Source of the DNA: Verrucomicrobiaceae bacterium
GTDB taxonomy: Bacteria > Verrucomicrobiota > Verrucomicrobiia > Verrucomicrobiales > Verrucomicrobiaceae
Assembly (NCBI GenBank): GCA_024232965.1
Contig: JACKQF010000001.1
Coordinates: 682,001-746,000, forward strand
DNA length: 64,000 bases
Direction of reading: 5' to 3'
In this document: piece by piece, positions 1-9,272 of the stretch
How the letters are laid out: each line of letters starts with the position of its first letter
Numbering within the stretch: position 1 is the first letter of the stretch
The notes under the pieces: generated by a model
What the model saw: only the letters and a program-made list of their open reading frames with translations
What the model was told of the DNA's origin: nothing
The model's database searches: none
Position numbers and translations under genes: made by a program

Positions 1-401
1 TCGACCAGCGCCTTCTGGAAAGCGGCGTCGGAGCCATTGCGGGGATCGCACCACATCTGGCACTCGGCTTTATCGGGCTGCTCATACGAGGGGCCGAGTA
101 AGGCGCAGTCGTGCTTTTTGGCCAAGGCCTGCCAGTGCAAATCAAAGGCGCCGGTGAGCCCCGATTTGCACGATCCTTCCCCGCAGCCATGCTGATGCAC
201 GATCACGCCACGCAGTTCTTTAACACCCGGTGGAATCCAAACCGTGTAGTTGACGGGATAGATAAGTTCGCCGGGTTTTGTCGATGCCTCGTAACGGACT
301 CGGAAGTACGGTGCCTCTGCCGGCGGAAACACGTCATACGGCGCTTGTTGGGCGGCCAGGGGACTGACTAGGGCGATGAGGAGAAAGGTGATGCTGCGCA
401 T
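1..401 (-). CDS. Secreted alpha/beta-hydrolase-like protein, 3' part cut off by window edge
   Basis: Reading the minus strand from an ATG at 401 gives an open frame of at least 133 codons that runs off the left edge without a stop. It starts MRSITFLLIALVSPLAAQ, a clear Sec signal peptide. A beta-strand-rich stretch follows (YTVWIPPGVKELRGVIVHQHGCG), then WQALAKKHDCALLGPSYEQ. This 'IPPGVKxLRGVIVHQHGCG' pattern is typical of exported PHB-depolymerase or esterase-like alpha/beta hydrolases, where the histidine-glycine turn forms the oxyanion region. The nucleophile elbow and the rest of the catalytic triad would lie outside the window, so the enzyme class is an inference. It is divergent from the next gene. 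Confidence 0.7.
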   Translation of the reverse strand, partial: MRSITFLLIALVSPLAAQQAPYDVFPPAEAPYFRVRYEASTKPGELIYPVNYTVWIPPGVKELRGVIVHQHGCGEGSCKSGLTGAFDLHWQALAKKHDCALLGPSYEQPDKAECQMWCDPRNGSDAAFQKALV

Positions 402-775
402 GGATACAAACCAACAGAGCGGGAGAGCCGAAAGTTGCAGCCCGAGGTCGAATCGATGCTCAATCGAGTGAGTTTTTGTGACTCAGTTGGGTTGGAAGAG
501 CCTGCAGCGAGTCGTTGTAAGCATCAGGTCGTGGAAGGGAAAGGGGTGTCGTGAAGCCATTGTTCGGGTTGTGTTGGGCGGCATCCGTTTTGTGCCGCAT
601 TTGTTTCGAAAATAGGCAAGCATTTTGCTATTAAATTTAGATGGAGAACGATGATCAGATTTTGAAGATGCAGATCTTGTTCATGCGCTGATTTCTTGAG
701 CAGCAATCTGCAAGCTTCTGATTGTGGGACAGCCCAATGACTTGACGTTCAGGGCTGCGGAGGGTAACTAAAACT
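402..775. other. Intergenic region between divergent genes
   Basis: This 374-base gap separates the minus-strand hydrolase from the plus-strand BNR protein, so it should hold both promoters. I see a good ribosome binding site, GGAGGG at 759-764, 11 bases before the ATG at 776. That is unusual here because most genes in the window lack an obvious Shine-Dalgarno. An AT-rich patch around 600-700 is the best place for a promoter, but I could not assign convincing -35 and -10 boxes. No coding sequence is evident. Confidence 0.5.
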
Positions 776-3700
776 ATGGGAACCGCGCTCTTCCTCCTCG
801 CGTTTCGCCGGACACGAGGGTTCGTGTCGATAGCGGCGGCACTCTCCTTCTTTAGCCTCGCTGGCCGCCCAGGATTGGCTCAACAAGTGGGAGATGAGTG
901 GACGGCGCGACGTGGGGACTCGAATCCGGAGCTTACCTATACGTCGATGGTGACGACGGGATCCGGAAGGATGATCGCCGTGAGCGATGGTGGCCAGCTC
1001 ATGATCAGCGACAATGGTGGCAGCGCCTGGACGTTTAGCCGAATCCGAACTGTGAATGGCGGTGTGAAAGGTCGCATCACGGACATGAAAGAGTTCACGA
1101 TCGGGAACTCGGGGTCACGACGCCTGATTGCCACGGCGGTGTACTTGGCGAAAGGTGGGCCTCTGGGCTTTGTTGGCAGGACGGTCTTGTATCTAAGTGC
1201 TAGCGATGGAAACTCTTGGACGGAGTTGCCATTCCCTCATGACAGCATCGACTTCGGCGGTGGGACCAATTTTGAAGGGGTGGTGCTGAGGGGATTGCAG
1301 GTCAGCCCCGCGGGGGAAATTTTGGCGTATGGAACGACCAACCTTGCGGCGTTCCCAACCGTCGTCTGGAGCATCGGAGGTGCGATCTATCGAAGTGTGG
1401 ATGGCGTGAACTGGAATCTCGCCAAGTTTGCCTACGGGCCGCTTTACCACATGAGCCCGGCCGGTGGTCGCTTGATTGCCGTGGGGGCGAACACTGCCCT
1501 GGACAGTGCGGATGGTGCGGGATGGAATGGCTACTTCCTCGAGAACGCCCAACTCATGGATGGCGGTCAACCCTTGGCGAGCGATTTGGCGGACCGCATT
1601 CGTCTTTACGATGTCGTCGAGAAGAGTGGCACTTTTACGGCCTATGGCATCATCCACAAACGCATCGGCACGATCCTTGAATCGCCGACCATTGAGCGGC
1701 AATTCACGATGACGAGTACGGCTCCGTTTGGTGGGGGGCGAATCTGGACGATCCACGACCAGGCGACTTATCCTGGAGTTTTGGATGCGGGTGGGAGCTC
1801 CCTGTTGGGCTTCAGCCGCTTGGGCGGCGTCAAGGCCAGCAGTGATGGGGGCGCCACGTTCTCCACGGTCACGACTTCCCCACGGGCAGTGGAGCGCAGC
1901 TTCACGCGAAGTGGTTCGAACATCACGGTCGTGAATTCGAGTCAGGAAGTGTGGAAGAGTACCAACGATGGCGTGGCTTGGTCGAAAATCTACAGTGTGC
2001 CGACCATTCCATCCATCCGTCCCTTTGGGGTGCAGTTTGGCCGTCTCTATGGGCGCAGTTATGATTCGGGTTACAAGGGGGTCTACACCAGTGAGGACAA
2101 CGGCGAAACGTGGGACCTGGTATCAACGGCAGAAGGGGGTGTGATTCAACGCGTCGCCAACCGTTTGGTGATGTCGACGCCCGGCTCTACCCAGACCATG
2201 CAAGTCAGTGATGACGAGGGTATGACCTGGCAAAGTCGCACCGTGGATAGTGCGTCCTCTGCGGGTGGCTACGACATCGTTGTGACTCCGACGGGGCGAC
2301 TGGTTTTATCGGCTGTGGGTAGAGACATCTTCGGTAATGGGAAGTTTTACGTTAGTGACGATCAGGGGGAGACCTGGCAACCGCGCATCGTGGGGACTCA
2401 GTGGAATGAGGCCCCAGGGGCTTTGTTCTGCACGGAGGAGGGGACGCTGATGTGTGTCTCCAATACGTTCGCTTCCTTCAATCCAAGGTTGTTCCGAAGC
2501 GAGGACAATGGGGACACCTGGACATCGTCGTACTATTTTCGAACCTTGCCTGGGCTCGATCCAATCACCGGCGATCCGGTGAACAAAGTGTTCACAGCAG
2601 CATTGATCCGACAGGGTGCCTCCGGGCGATTGATGATGTTGGGAGATGAAAACGAAATCGTCAGCAGTGATGATGACGGCTTAACGTGGACGGTGCGGTT
2701 GAATCTGGATGAGCCATTCGTCGCTCCGAACCGCTTCTGGAGGCTCCAAGGGCTCGTCTGGGCCAGAGATCGGTGGGTAACGATCATGTCGCGGCGCAAC
2801 GATCAAAACGAGACGAACTACTTTTCTTTGGTCAGCGGCGATGATGGTGAGACTTGGCATGAGGCACCGATCACGACCAAGTTGAGCAGCACCGGCTTTC
2901 AGTATTTGGAGCTCGGACTCGATGGTCGCCTAATCCTAGCGGGTTCCAATGGCGCGATTTTCACCTCTGATCTGCCGCCGCTCCCATCAACAGAAGCTCC
3001 GGCGACGCAGGTCCGCGAAGGGGCAATTGCGCAAGTGATCGTGCCGCGTCCCGTGATCCCTGGGGACGTCACGGCGAATTTCCGGACGGTCAATGGCACG
3101 GCACAGGGTGGGACTGACTTTACCCCGACCGAAGGCACGGTTTTTTGGGAGGCCAACGATGAGACGAGTCGAACCATTCCGGTCACCACAACCGACCGTG
3201 TCGGAACTCAGGGGACGCGCGAATTCACCCTCGCGATCGAGTTTGCCAGCACGGAAGTCAGTGGGGCCTTGGAGAGTCCCATCGCGGTGTTGGACAAGGC
3301 ACCCGTGAGTGGGCCGGGCATTGAAGTGGTGGCGGCACCGGTGATCTACACCGCCGAGACTGGCACTCAGGCGGAAATTCTCGTGGCACTGAAGACGCAG
3401 CCGACCAAAACGGTGACGGTGAATCTTTCGGGCCTGAATCCTGGCGAGGATCGCCTTTCAGCGACGAAGCTTACCTTCACGGCGGCGAATTGGAACGTCC
3501 AGCAAACGGTCCGCATTGTTGGTTTGGACGACTGGGTCGACGACGGTGACCGCAGCCAAGTCCTCTTGTTGAAAACGACGAGCAGTGATGTCGCCTACCG
3601 TGGCCTACAGGCGGAGGTGCAGGTGGTTAACGTCGATGATGACGAACCCTCTGACGGGCGCGAAATTCGTGTGGGTCAGTCGTTGAACCTGCCATTGGCG

Positions 3701-5047
3701 GCGTTTGGGAATGTGACTGGTGTCAGTGGCTTGCCGGCTGGCGTGCGCTGGGATCGCAACCTGGGGGCGCTCGTCGGGCGTCCAACTGCCGCGCGCACTT
3801 ACAAGCTCACCCTGACGGTGCAGGACATCGGTGGGCCGAAGGTGCGATTCACGATCCCCTTCATGATCCAGCCGCTGCCGCCCTCCGCGCTCGGCAGTTT
3901 CAGTGCAACGGTGCAGCGAGAGACGACGATCAACGGTGGACTTGCTGGATTCATGAAGTACACCATCGCGAAGTCGGGGGCAGTGAGCGGCAGTGTCCGG
4001 CTGGGGGCCAAGACCTACCCGTGGCGTGGAGTTGTCGATGTCCCCGCCGTCGGTGTGCCTCACCTGCAACCTACGATTCTCCGCCGCGGTCTGACGTCGT
4101 TGAGCTTTGAAACCGATATCACTGCGGATAACCTCGTGACAGGTGTCCTCCAAGAGACCGGGATCGCGAGTGCAGCGGTGGAGGGATGGCGACACACCTG
4201 GAGTTCGCGTGCGAAAGTTCCGACCACGTTGCAGGGGCAATTCAATACGCTCATCCGGCTGGGGACTCCATCGTCTGGAAGTCCGTGGATCGGTGATCTT
4301 ACTGTTCCGCAAGGTAGTGGCTATGGAGTGGTGACCGTGGCCTCCACGGGTAGTGCCCGCATCAGCGGTCGCCTCGGTGATGGCACCTTATTGACCGGTT
4401 CTGCGCATCTCGGCCCAGGTGGCGAGATTCGGTATTCGCAGATGCTGTATCGCAATCTCGGTTCAGTGCTGATCGCTGGTGCCATCGATACCGCAGACAA
4501 CCTCGACGCCATGGCCGACTGGGTGAGGCTGACGCCTCAGCCTCGCAACACACGATCTTATCCCGACGGCTTTGGCCTTGATGCGCGCGGACCGGTGGGG
4601 CTGGTGTGCACCGGCGGGCGTTGGACCAAACCTGCGCGGGGTGAGAATCTTTTGGTCGTGCTCAACGTGGCAGAGACGCCAGACAATTTGCTTTTTGGGT
4701 TCAGCGGTGGTGGCCTGGAATTGAGCGCGATCAACCCCAACGTAGCAGGCACTCTCGATGCGCGGAACCGCATCCTCTTTCCTCTTCTCGGCCCCTCGAA
4801 TCCGGGTGCCGTCACGGCTAGGATCGTCACCACGACAGGTCTGCTCAGTGGGTCCTTCAGGCTTACAGATGACAACCCCGAGCGGCCTGGAACGAATCTC
4901 ATCCGAACCGTCAAGTATTACGGCATCTGGGTTCAGCGATTGGACCAAGGTGGTGGTGCCTTCCAGTTGCCACAACTGGCGATCCCCGGTACCACGACCT
5001 CGCGGAATTCTCCGATTCTTTCGGGCGACATCCTGGTGGAGCCGTGA
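776..5047 (+). CDS. Large secreted BNR-repeat/Calx-beta/Ig-like protein
   Basis: 1,423 residues. An N-terminal export signal (hydrophobic stretch about 15-35, ending near GLAQQ) is followed by a sialidase/sortilin-type beta-propeller region to about residue 735. Repeated Asp-box motifs mark the blades: SDDGGATF, SEDNGETW, SDDEGMTW, SDDQGETW, SEDNGDTW, SDDDGLTW, SGDDGETW. A Calx-beta-like domain (about 738-840, 'TANFRTVNGTAQGGTDFTPTEGTV') and a related beta domain (about 848-955) follow. Next is a putative Ig (He_PIG-like) domain around 960-1032 ('GLPAGVRWDRNLGALVGRPT'). The last 390 residues hold glycine-rich beta repeats ('GSVRLGAKTYPWRG') common at the C-termini of verrucomicrobial surface proteins. 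The likely role is extracellular binding or adhesion; no sialidase active-site set was identified. The ATG at 776 is supported by GGAGGG upstream. No PEP-CTERM or other sorting motif is visible. Confidence 0.85.
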   Translation: MGTALFLLAFRRTRGFVSIAAALSFFSLAGRPGLAQQVGDEWTARRGDSNPELTYTSMVTTGSGRMIAVSDGGQLMISDNGGSAWTFSRIRTVNGGVKGRITDMKEFTIGNSGSRRLIATAVYLAKGGPLGFVGRTVLYLSASDGNSWTELPFPHDSIDFGGGTNFEGVVLRGLQVSPAGEILAYGTTNLAAFPTVVWSIGGAIYRSVDGVNWNLAKFAYGPLYHMSPAGGRLIAVGANTALDSADGAGWNGYFLENAQLMDGGQPLASDLADRIRLYDVVEKSGTFTAYGIIHKRIGTILESPTIERQFTMTSTAPFGGGRIWTIHDQATYPGVLDAGGSSLLGFSRLGGVKASSDGGATFSTVTTSPRAVERSFTRSGSNITVVNSSQEVWKSTNDGVAWSKIYSVPTIPSIRPFGVQFGRLYGRSYDSGYKGVYTSEDNGETWDLVSTAEGGVIQRVANRLVMSTPGSTQTMQVSDDEGMTWQSRTVDSASSAGGYDIVVTPTGRLVLSAVGRDIFGNGKFYVSDDQGETWQPRIVGTQWNEAPGALFCTEEGTLMCVSNTFASFNPRLFRSEDNGDTWTSSYYFRTLPGLDPITGDPVNKVFTAALIRQGASGRLMMLGDENEIVSSDDDGLTWTVRLNLDEPFVAPNRFWRLQGLVWARDRWVTIMSRRNDQNETNYFSLVSGDDGETWHEAPITTKLSSTGFQYLELGLDGRLILAGSNGAIFTSDLPPLPSTEAPATQVREGAIAQVIVPRPVIPGDVTANFRTVNGTAQGGTDFTPTEGTVFWEANDETSRTIPVTTTDRVGTQGTREFTLAIEFASTEVSGALESPIAVLDKAPVSGPGIEVVAAPVIYTAETGTQAEILVALKTQPTKTVTVNLSGLNPGEDRLSATKLTFTAANWNVQQTVRIVGLDDWVDDGDRSQVLLLKTTSSDVAYRGLQAEVQVVNVDDDEPSDGREIRVGQSLNLPLAAFGNVTGVSGLPAGVRWDRNLGALVGRPTAARTYKLTLTVQDIGGPKVRFTIPFMIQPLPPSALGSFSATVQRETTINGGLAGFMKYTIAKSGAVSGSVRLGAKTYPWRGVVDVPAVGVPHLQPTILRRGLTSLSFETDITADNLVTGVLQETGIASAAVEGWRHTWSSRAKVPTTLQGQFNTLIRLGTPSSGSPWIGDLTVPQGSGYGVVTVASTGSARISGRLGDGTLLTGSAHLGPGGEIRYSQMLYRNLGSVLIAGAIDTADNLDAMADWVRLTPQPRNTRSYPDGFGLDARGPVGLVCTGGRWTKPARGENLLVVLNVAETPDNLLFGFSGGGLELSAINPNVAGTLDARNRILFPLLGPSNPGAVTARIVTTTGLLSGSFRLTDDNPERPGTNLIRTVKYYGIWVQRLDQGGGAFQLPQLAIPGTTTSRNSPILSGDILVEP

Positions 5048-5237
5048 TCCGCAGGTCGCAGCATGCCAACGATCTCGCTCGGATTCCTCAGGCACGCCTT
5101 TGCGGAAATGATCAGAGATTCGTGGCGTCGTGAACGCTGCCGCCGTCGGAAGTCTGAGTGATTGTCGCGATGATTGGGCATGGTTGCGGCACCTCATCGA
5201 AACATTCCCCGTTTCGGGAGCGCTTTATAGAGCTCCC

Positions 5238-7913
5238 ATGTTGCGCGTTTTCTTCATTGCTCCCTTCATTCTATCTTCTCTGCTCGCCGCTGATCCGGCG
5301 ATGGATGCGAAGCATCGCGCACTGCTCAAAGAGAACTGCATTGCTTGTCATGGTCCGGACAAGCAGAAGGGGCATTTCAGGGTGGACGATCTCCCGCTGG
5401 AAATCACCACGGTGGAAACGGCAGAGCGGTGGCAGAAGGTGCTGAATCAGATGAACTCGGGCGAGATGCCGCCAGAGGATGAAAAACAACCATCGAATCA
5501 GGCCAAGGCGGATTTCCTCGATGATCTGGCCAATGCGATGGTCGCCGCGCGGCGCAGTCTGGGCGATCAGAATGGCGTCATCACCATGCGGCGGCTGAAC
5601 CGTCGGGAGTACAAGAACACGCTGCGGGAACTGCTGGGCGCGCAGGTCAATGTGTCCGAACTCCCACCCGATGGCGGATCCGGAAGTTTTGACACGGTCG
5701 GCTCAAACCTTTTCATGTCTGCGAACCAGATCGAGCAGTATCAAGCGCTCGGCCGCGAGGCGCTGGAGGAGGCCTTCGCTTGGCAGGCGGCGGCCAGTGT
5801 GGAAGAGAAGCTGCACTATGAGGCGGAGACCACGACACCCAAGGTGCGCGACTTTGTGAAGTATCAAATCGAAGCCCGTGAGAAGGCGCAGCAATGGGTG
5901 AAGGCCGTGGAAGAAGCGGCAGCAAAGCCTGAGAACAAGGACATCGTCGCGAAGATCCGTGAGGAAGTGAAAAACAACGATTCACGTTTTCGTCGCGAAT
6001 GGGCACGAATTCCTGGCGCGCCGAACCCGAGATCGTTCGGCTTCGACAAAAAGGGCGAGAACGACGCGGATCTGGCGAACGATTCACTCGGAGCAGGCTG
6101 GTTGAAGTATCACGAGTACTACACTCAGATGCCTGCCGTGGATCAAGGCGCGTATCTCGGCACGCAGACGCGGCATCCGTCGCAATTGAACGTAAACTAC
6201 ATTGAGCTGCTCGTGCCGTTTGGCTGGCCGGTGGGTGATTACACGGTGCGGGTGCGCGCTGCCGCGGTGAAGGATTGCCCGCCGGAGAGGCGCTTCTTGG
6301 ATTTCGGTATTTACGCGCGAACGGGTAAGGTCATAAATACCTATGAAATCACGGGGACAATGGAGTCGCCTCAGGTGATCGAGATTCCTCTGACGCTGAC
6401 GCGCGGCAATGCCTCTCGCGAAAATCGCTCTCTGTTCTTCCGGGAGAAGGGTAGTTGGGACACGAACGAGGAAGGCGGGCGCAAACGCTCTGAGGCCGTG
6501 AAGCGCAACGGCATCGGTCCCGAACTCGTGCTATGGGTGGACTGGATCGAGGTTGAGCGGGTGCCGAACGCGAGCAAGCCCAAACCGCCGGGGATCGCAG
6601 CGCTGAACATCGCTCTCGATGACAAGTCACTGCCGCCCACGAGGCCAGAACTCCGTGCAGCGCTGGAGAGGTTCGCCACCGAGGCCTTCCGCGGCACGCC
6701 GGCCGCCGCGAGCTACATTGATCGTCTGCTGAGTCTCTATGACGTGCGCCTCAAAGCAGGAGACAAGCACAGCACAGCGCTAAAGGAGGCGCTGTCCGTG
6801 GTGCTGGCTTCGCCGATGTTTCTCTATCTCGCGGAGCCTGCGCCGGATGACAAGCGTCGGCCGCTGACCGACGCGGAACTCGCCACTCGGCTTTCCTATT
6901 TCCTCTGGAGCGCTCCGCCCGACGCCGCGCTGCGGGATCTAGCGAATCGCGGCGAATTGAAGAAGCCGGAAGTGCTTGCCGCACAAACGGAGCGACTACT
7001 GAACGATCCTCGCTCAGCAGATTTCCTGGAGGCCTTCGTTCATCAGTGGCTAGGACTAGATCGGATTGATTTTTTCGAGGTCAATCGCGCGCTGTATCCG
7101 CGCTTTGACTCTGGAACCAAGGTTGCAGCGAAAGGCGAAATCCATGAAACCATCGCGTATGTGATGCGGCACAACGCTAGCCTGCGTGATCTCTTGAAGT
7201 CTGACTACGTGGTGATCAATCGCGTGCTTGCTCACTACTACGGCATCACTGGCGTGAAGGGCAATGGTTACGAGAAGGTGTCGCTACCCAAGGATTCACC
7301 ACGCGGTGGCCTGCTTGGCATGGCGGGCATTCATTTCATGGGCGGCAATGGCGAGCGCACCAGCCCTGTCGAACGCGGTGCCTGGGTGCTGCGCAAGCTC
7401 CTCCACGATCCGCCGCCGCCCGCACCGGCGAATGTGCCAGCTATCACACGACTGGCGGGCAAAGTGCTGACCACTCACGAGCGTCTGCTGGCGCATCAGG
7501 AAGATCCGCAATGCGCGAGTTGCCACCGCAAGATTGATCCCATCGGCTTCGGATTGGAAAACTTCGATGCTGCCGGCCAATGGCGCTCTGAGGACAGCTA
7601 CATGGCTGTGGATGCCAATGGCAAAGCCGATCCCAAAACGAAGAAGACCTGGACCATTGATCCCGCTGCCGCGCTCTACAAAGGTCCAGCCTTTAATGAC
7701 TTCTTCGGCCTGCGCGACATCGTCGCTAGCAAGTCCGAAGCCTTCGCGCGCAGCTATAGCGAGGCACTCATCGAATTCGCCCTCGGCCGACCACTCGGCT
7801 TCCGCGATGCGCCTCTTGTTGATGACATGATCCAGCAAGCCAACAAGAAAGACCTCGCGATGCGCGAGTTCATTCGGGCTTTAATTGCGAGTAAGGAATT
7901 CCAGACGAAGTAA
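5238..7913 (+). CDS. DUF1592/DUF1588-family cytochrome-like protein (copy 1)
   Basis: 891 residues from the ATG at 5238, chosen over the upstream in-frame start at 5130 because MLRVFFIAPFILSSLLAADP is a proper signal peptide. Domain order: an N-terminal Planctomycete cytochrome c module with CIACH at 34-38; a DUF1587-like segment (RRLNRREYKNTLRELLG, about 120); a roughly 330-residue beta-rich insert resembling a carbohydrate-binding domain; then DUF1595, DUF1592 (LATRLSYFLWSAPPD), DUF1588 with a second heme-type motif CASCH at 759-763, and a C-terminal DUF1585. Two CxxCH sites suggest covalent heme and a periplasmic electron-transfer role, but no activity is established for the family. It lies 9 bases before a DUF1552 gene, its usual partner. 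Confidence 0.9.
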   Translation: MLRVFFIAPFILSSLLAADPAMDAKHRALLKENCIACHGPDKQKGHFRVDDLPLEITTVETAERWQKVLNQMNSGEMPPEDEKQPSNQAKADFLDDLANAMVAARRSLGDQNGVITMRRLNRREYKNTLRELLGAQVNVSELPPDGGSGSFDTVGSNLFMSANQIEQYQALGREALEEAFAWQAAASVEEKLHYEAETTTPKVRDFVKYQIEAREKAQQWVKAVEEAAAKPENKDIVAKIREEVKNNDSRFRREWARIPGAPNPRSFGFDKKGENDADLANDSLGAGWLKYHEYYTQMPAVDQGAYLGTQTRHPSQLNVNYIELLVPFGWPVGDYTVRVRAAAVKDCPPERRFLDFGIYARTGKVINTYEITGTMESPQVIEIPLTLTRGNASRENRSLFFREKGSWDTNEEGGRKRSEAVKRNGIGPELVLWVDWIEVERVPNASKPKPPGIAALNIALDDKSLPPTRPELRAALERFATEAFRGTPAAASYIDRLLSLYDVRLKAGDKHSTALKEALSVVLASPMFLYLAEPAPDDKRRPLTDAELATRLSYFLWSAPPDAALRDLANRGELKKPEVLAAQTERLLNDPRSADFLEAFVHQWLGLDRIDFFEVNRALYPRFDSGTKVAAKGEIHETIAYVMRHNASLRDLLKSDYVVINRVLAHYYGITGVKGNGYEKVSLPKDSPRGGLLGMAGIHFMGGNGERTSPVERGAWVLRKLLHDPPPPAPANVPAITRLAGKVLTTHERLLAHQEDPQCASCHRKIDPIGFGLENFDAAGQWRSEDSYMAVDANGKADPKTKKTWTIDPAAALYKGPAFNDFFGLRDIVASKSEAFARSYSEALIEFALGRPLGFRDAPLVDDMIQQANKKDLAMREFIRALIASKEFQTK

Positions 7914-7922
7914 CCCATCAAT

Positions 7923-9209
7923 ATGAAAACCCGCCGCCACTTCCTTCAATCCAGCACCTCGCTGATCGCCCTGCCTGCGCTCGAGTCTCTTGGCTTCCGC
8001 CGCTTTGCATCGGCGGCTACTCCTGCTACACCGCCGAAGCGGTTGGTGTTTCTCGGCTTCGGCTGGGGCATTACGACGGAGAGTTGGTTTCCTGACATCA
8101 AACAAACTGGCTCAGACTACACACTGCCCGACGGCCTCAAGCCGCTCGCACGTCACAAAGCGGATTTCACGGTGGTGCAGGGGCTTTGGAACAAATACAG
8201 CAATGATGGTCACTGGGGCAGCACGATGTGGCTCAGCGGGGCGAACCGCTTTGCAGAGCCTGGGCAGACCTTTCACAACAGCATCTCCGCCGACCAGGTC
8301 GCGGCGGCGAAGTTGGGGCTCGACACGCGCTTTGCTTCTCTTCAGCTTAACGGCGGCGAAAATGCGGAATCATCGGGGCACGGTCCGGGCCTCTCGATGG
8401 CTTGGGATGTGAGTGGGAAACCAATTGGCGGCCACAAAGGTCCTTTGGAGGCCTTCCACCGGCTCTACTCCAAAGACACCACGCCCATCGAGCAGCAGAA
8501 GGCGATGCTCGCGCAGAAGCGCAGCGTGCTTGACACCGTGATGGAGAACGCGAAGTCCATGCAGCGCGGTCTTGGCAAAAACGACCAGGCCAAGCTGGAC
8601 GAATATTTTCAAGGCATCCGCGATATCGAGACTCGTCTGAGCAAGGACGAGCAATGGATCGGTGTGGCGCAGCCTAAGGCACCGATTCCGCAGCCGCAAG
8701 AAGGGCTCGCCGGACGCGAAGAGATCAAGATCATGTATGACATCATCGTCGCTGCCATGCAGACGGACAGCACGCGCGTGCTGACGTATAGGCAACCCGT
8801 GAGCACCCTGCTCACTAGCGTCGGCATCAAGGTCGCTCCGCATGACATGAGCCACTACCACAGCACGATGGGCGAAAAGCTTGCAGCTTCACAGCAGCGC
8901 GATCTGGTGCAGAGCGAACTCCTCGCCGGACTCATCGACAAGCTCAAGGCAACGAAAGAGGCCGACGGCAGCCGCCTCTTTGACAACGTCGCGCTCGCCT
9001 ACGGCAGCAACATCCGCACCGAGCACAATCTCGACAACTGTCCCACGCTGCTCACGGGCGGCGGTGCGGGCATCAAGCTGGGGCAAAATATCGTCGTGCC
9101 CAAGGACACACCGCTCTGCAATGCCTGGCTTTCCTTGCTGCATGGTATTGGTGTCCCTGTGGAGCGACATGGCGATAGCTCAGGTCTCCTGAAGGAGATC
9201 ATTGCCTGA
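7923..9209 (+). CDS. DUF1552 exported protein (copy 1)
   Basis: 428 residues. The N-terminus carries a Tat-like signal, KTRRHFLQSSTSLIALPALESLGF. The body matches the DUF1552 pattern: VFLGFGWGITTESWFP early on, FQGIRDIETRL in the middle, and at the C-terminus LFDNVALAYGSN followed by LLTGGGAGIKLGQNI and TPLCNAWLSLLHGIGVPVERHGDSSGLL. The fold is thought to be related to the sulfatase/alkaline phosphatase superfamily (like DUF1501), but the function is unknown. It begins 9 bases after the DUF1592 stop, so the two are almost certainly co-transcribed. Full length and intact, it is a useful reference for the damaged copy at 22,699. Confidence 0.9.
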   Translation: MKTRRHFLQSSTSLIALPALESLGFRRFASAATPATPPKRLVFLGFGWGITTESWFPDIKQTGSDYTLPDGLKPLARHKADFTVVQGLWNKYSNDGHWGSTMWLSGANRFAEPGQTFHNSISADQVAAAKLGLDTRFASLQLNGGENAESSGHGPGLSMAWDVSGKPIGGHKGPLEAFHRLYSKDTTPIEQQKAMLAQKRSVLDTVMENAKSMQRGLGKNDQAKLDEYFQGIRDIETRLSKDEQWIGVAQPKAPIPQPQEGLAGREEIKIMYDIIVAAMQTDSTRVLTYRQPVSTLLTSVGIKVAPHDMSHYHSTMGEKLAASQQRDLVQSELLAGLIDKLKATKEADGSRLFDNVALAYGSNIRTEHNLDNCPTLLTGGGAGIKLGQNIVVPKDTPLCNAWLSLLHGIGVPVERHGDSSGLLKEIIA

Positions 9210-9272
9210 GTGGGCAATTCGCTGGATGATTGGTCCTTGTCTGCTCGTTAATTTTTGTACGTCTTCTTGTTC

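Noticed and set aside
742..770. TTGACG followed 17 bases later by TAACTA upstream of the BNR gene
   Set aside because: The -10 match is poor and the transcript would start at or after the ribosome binding site, so it cannot serve this gene.
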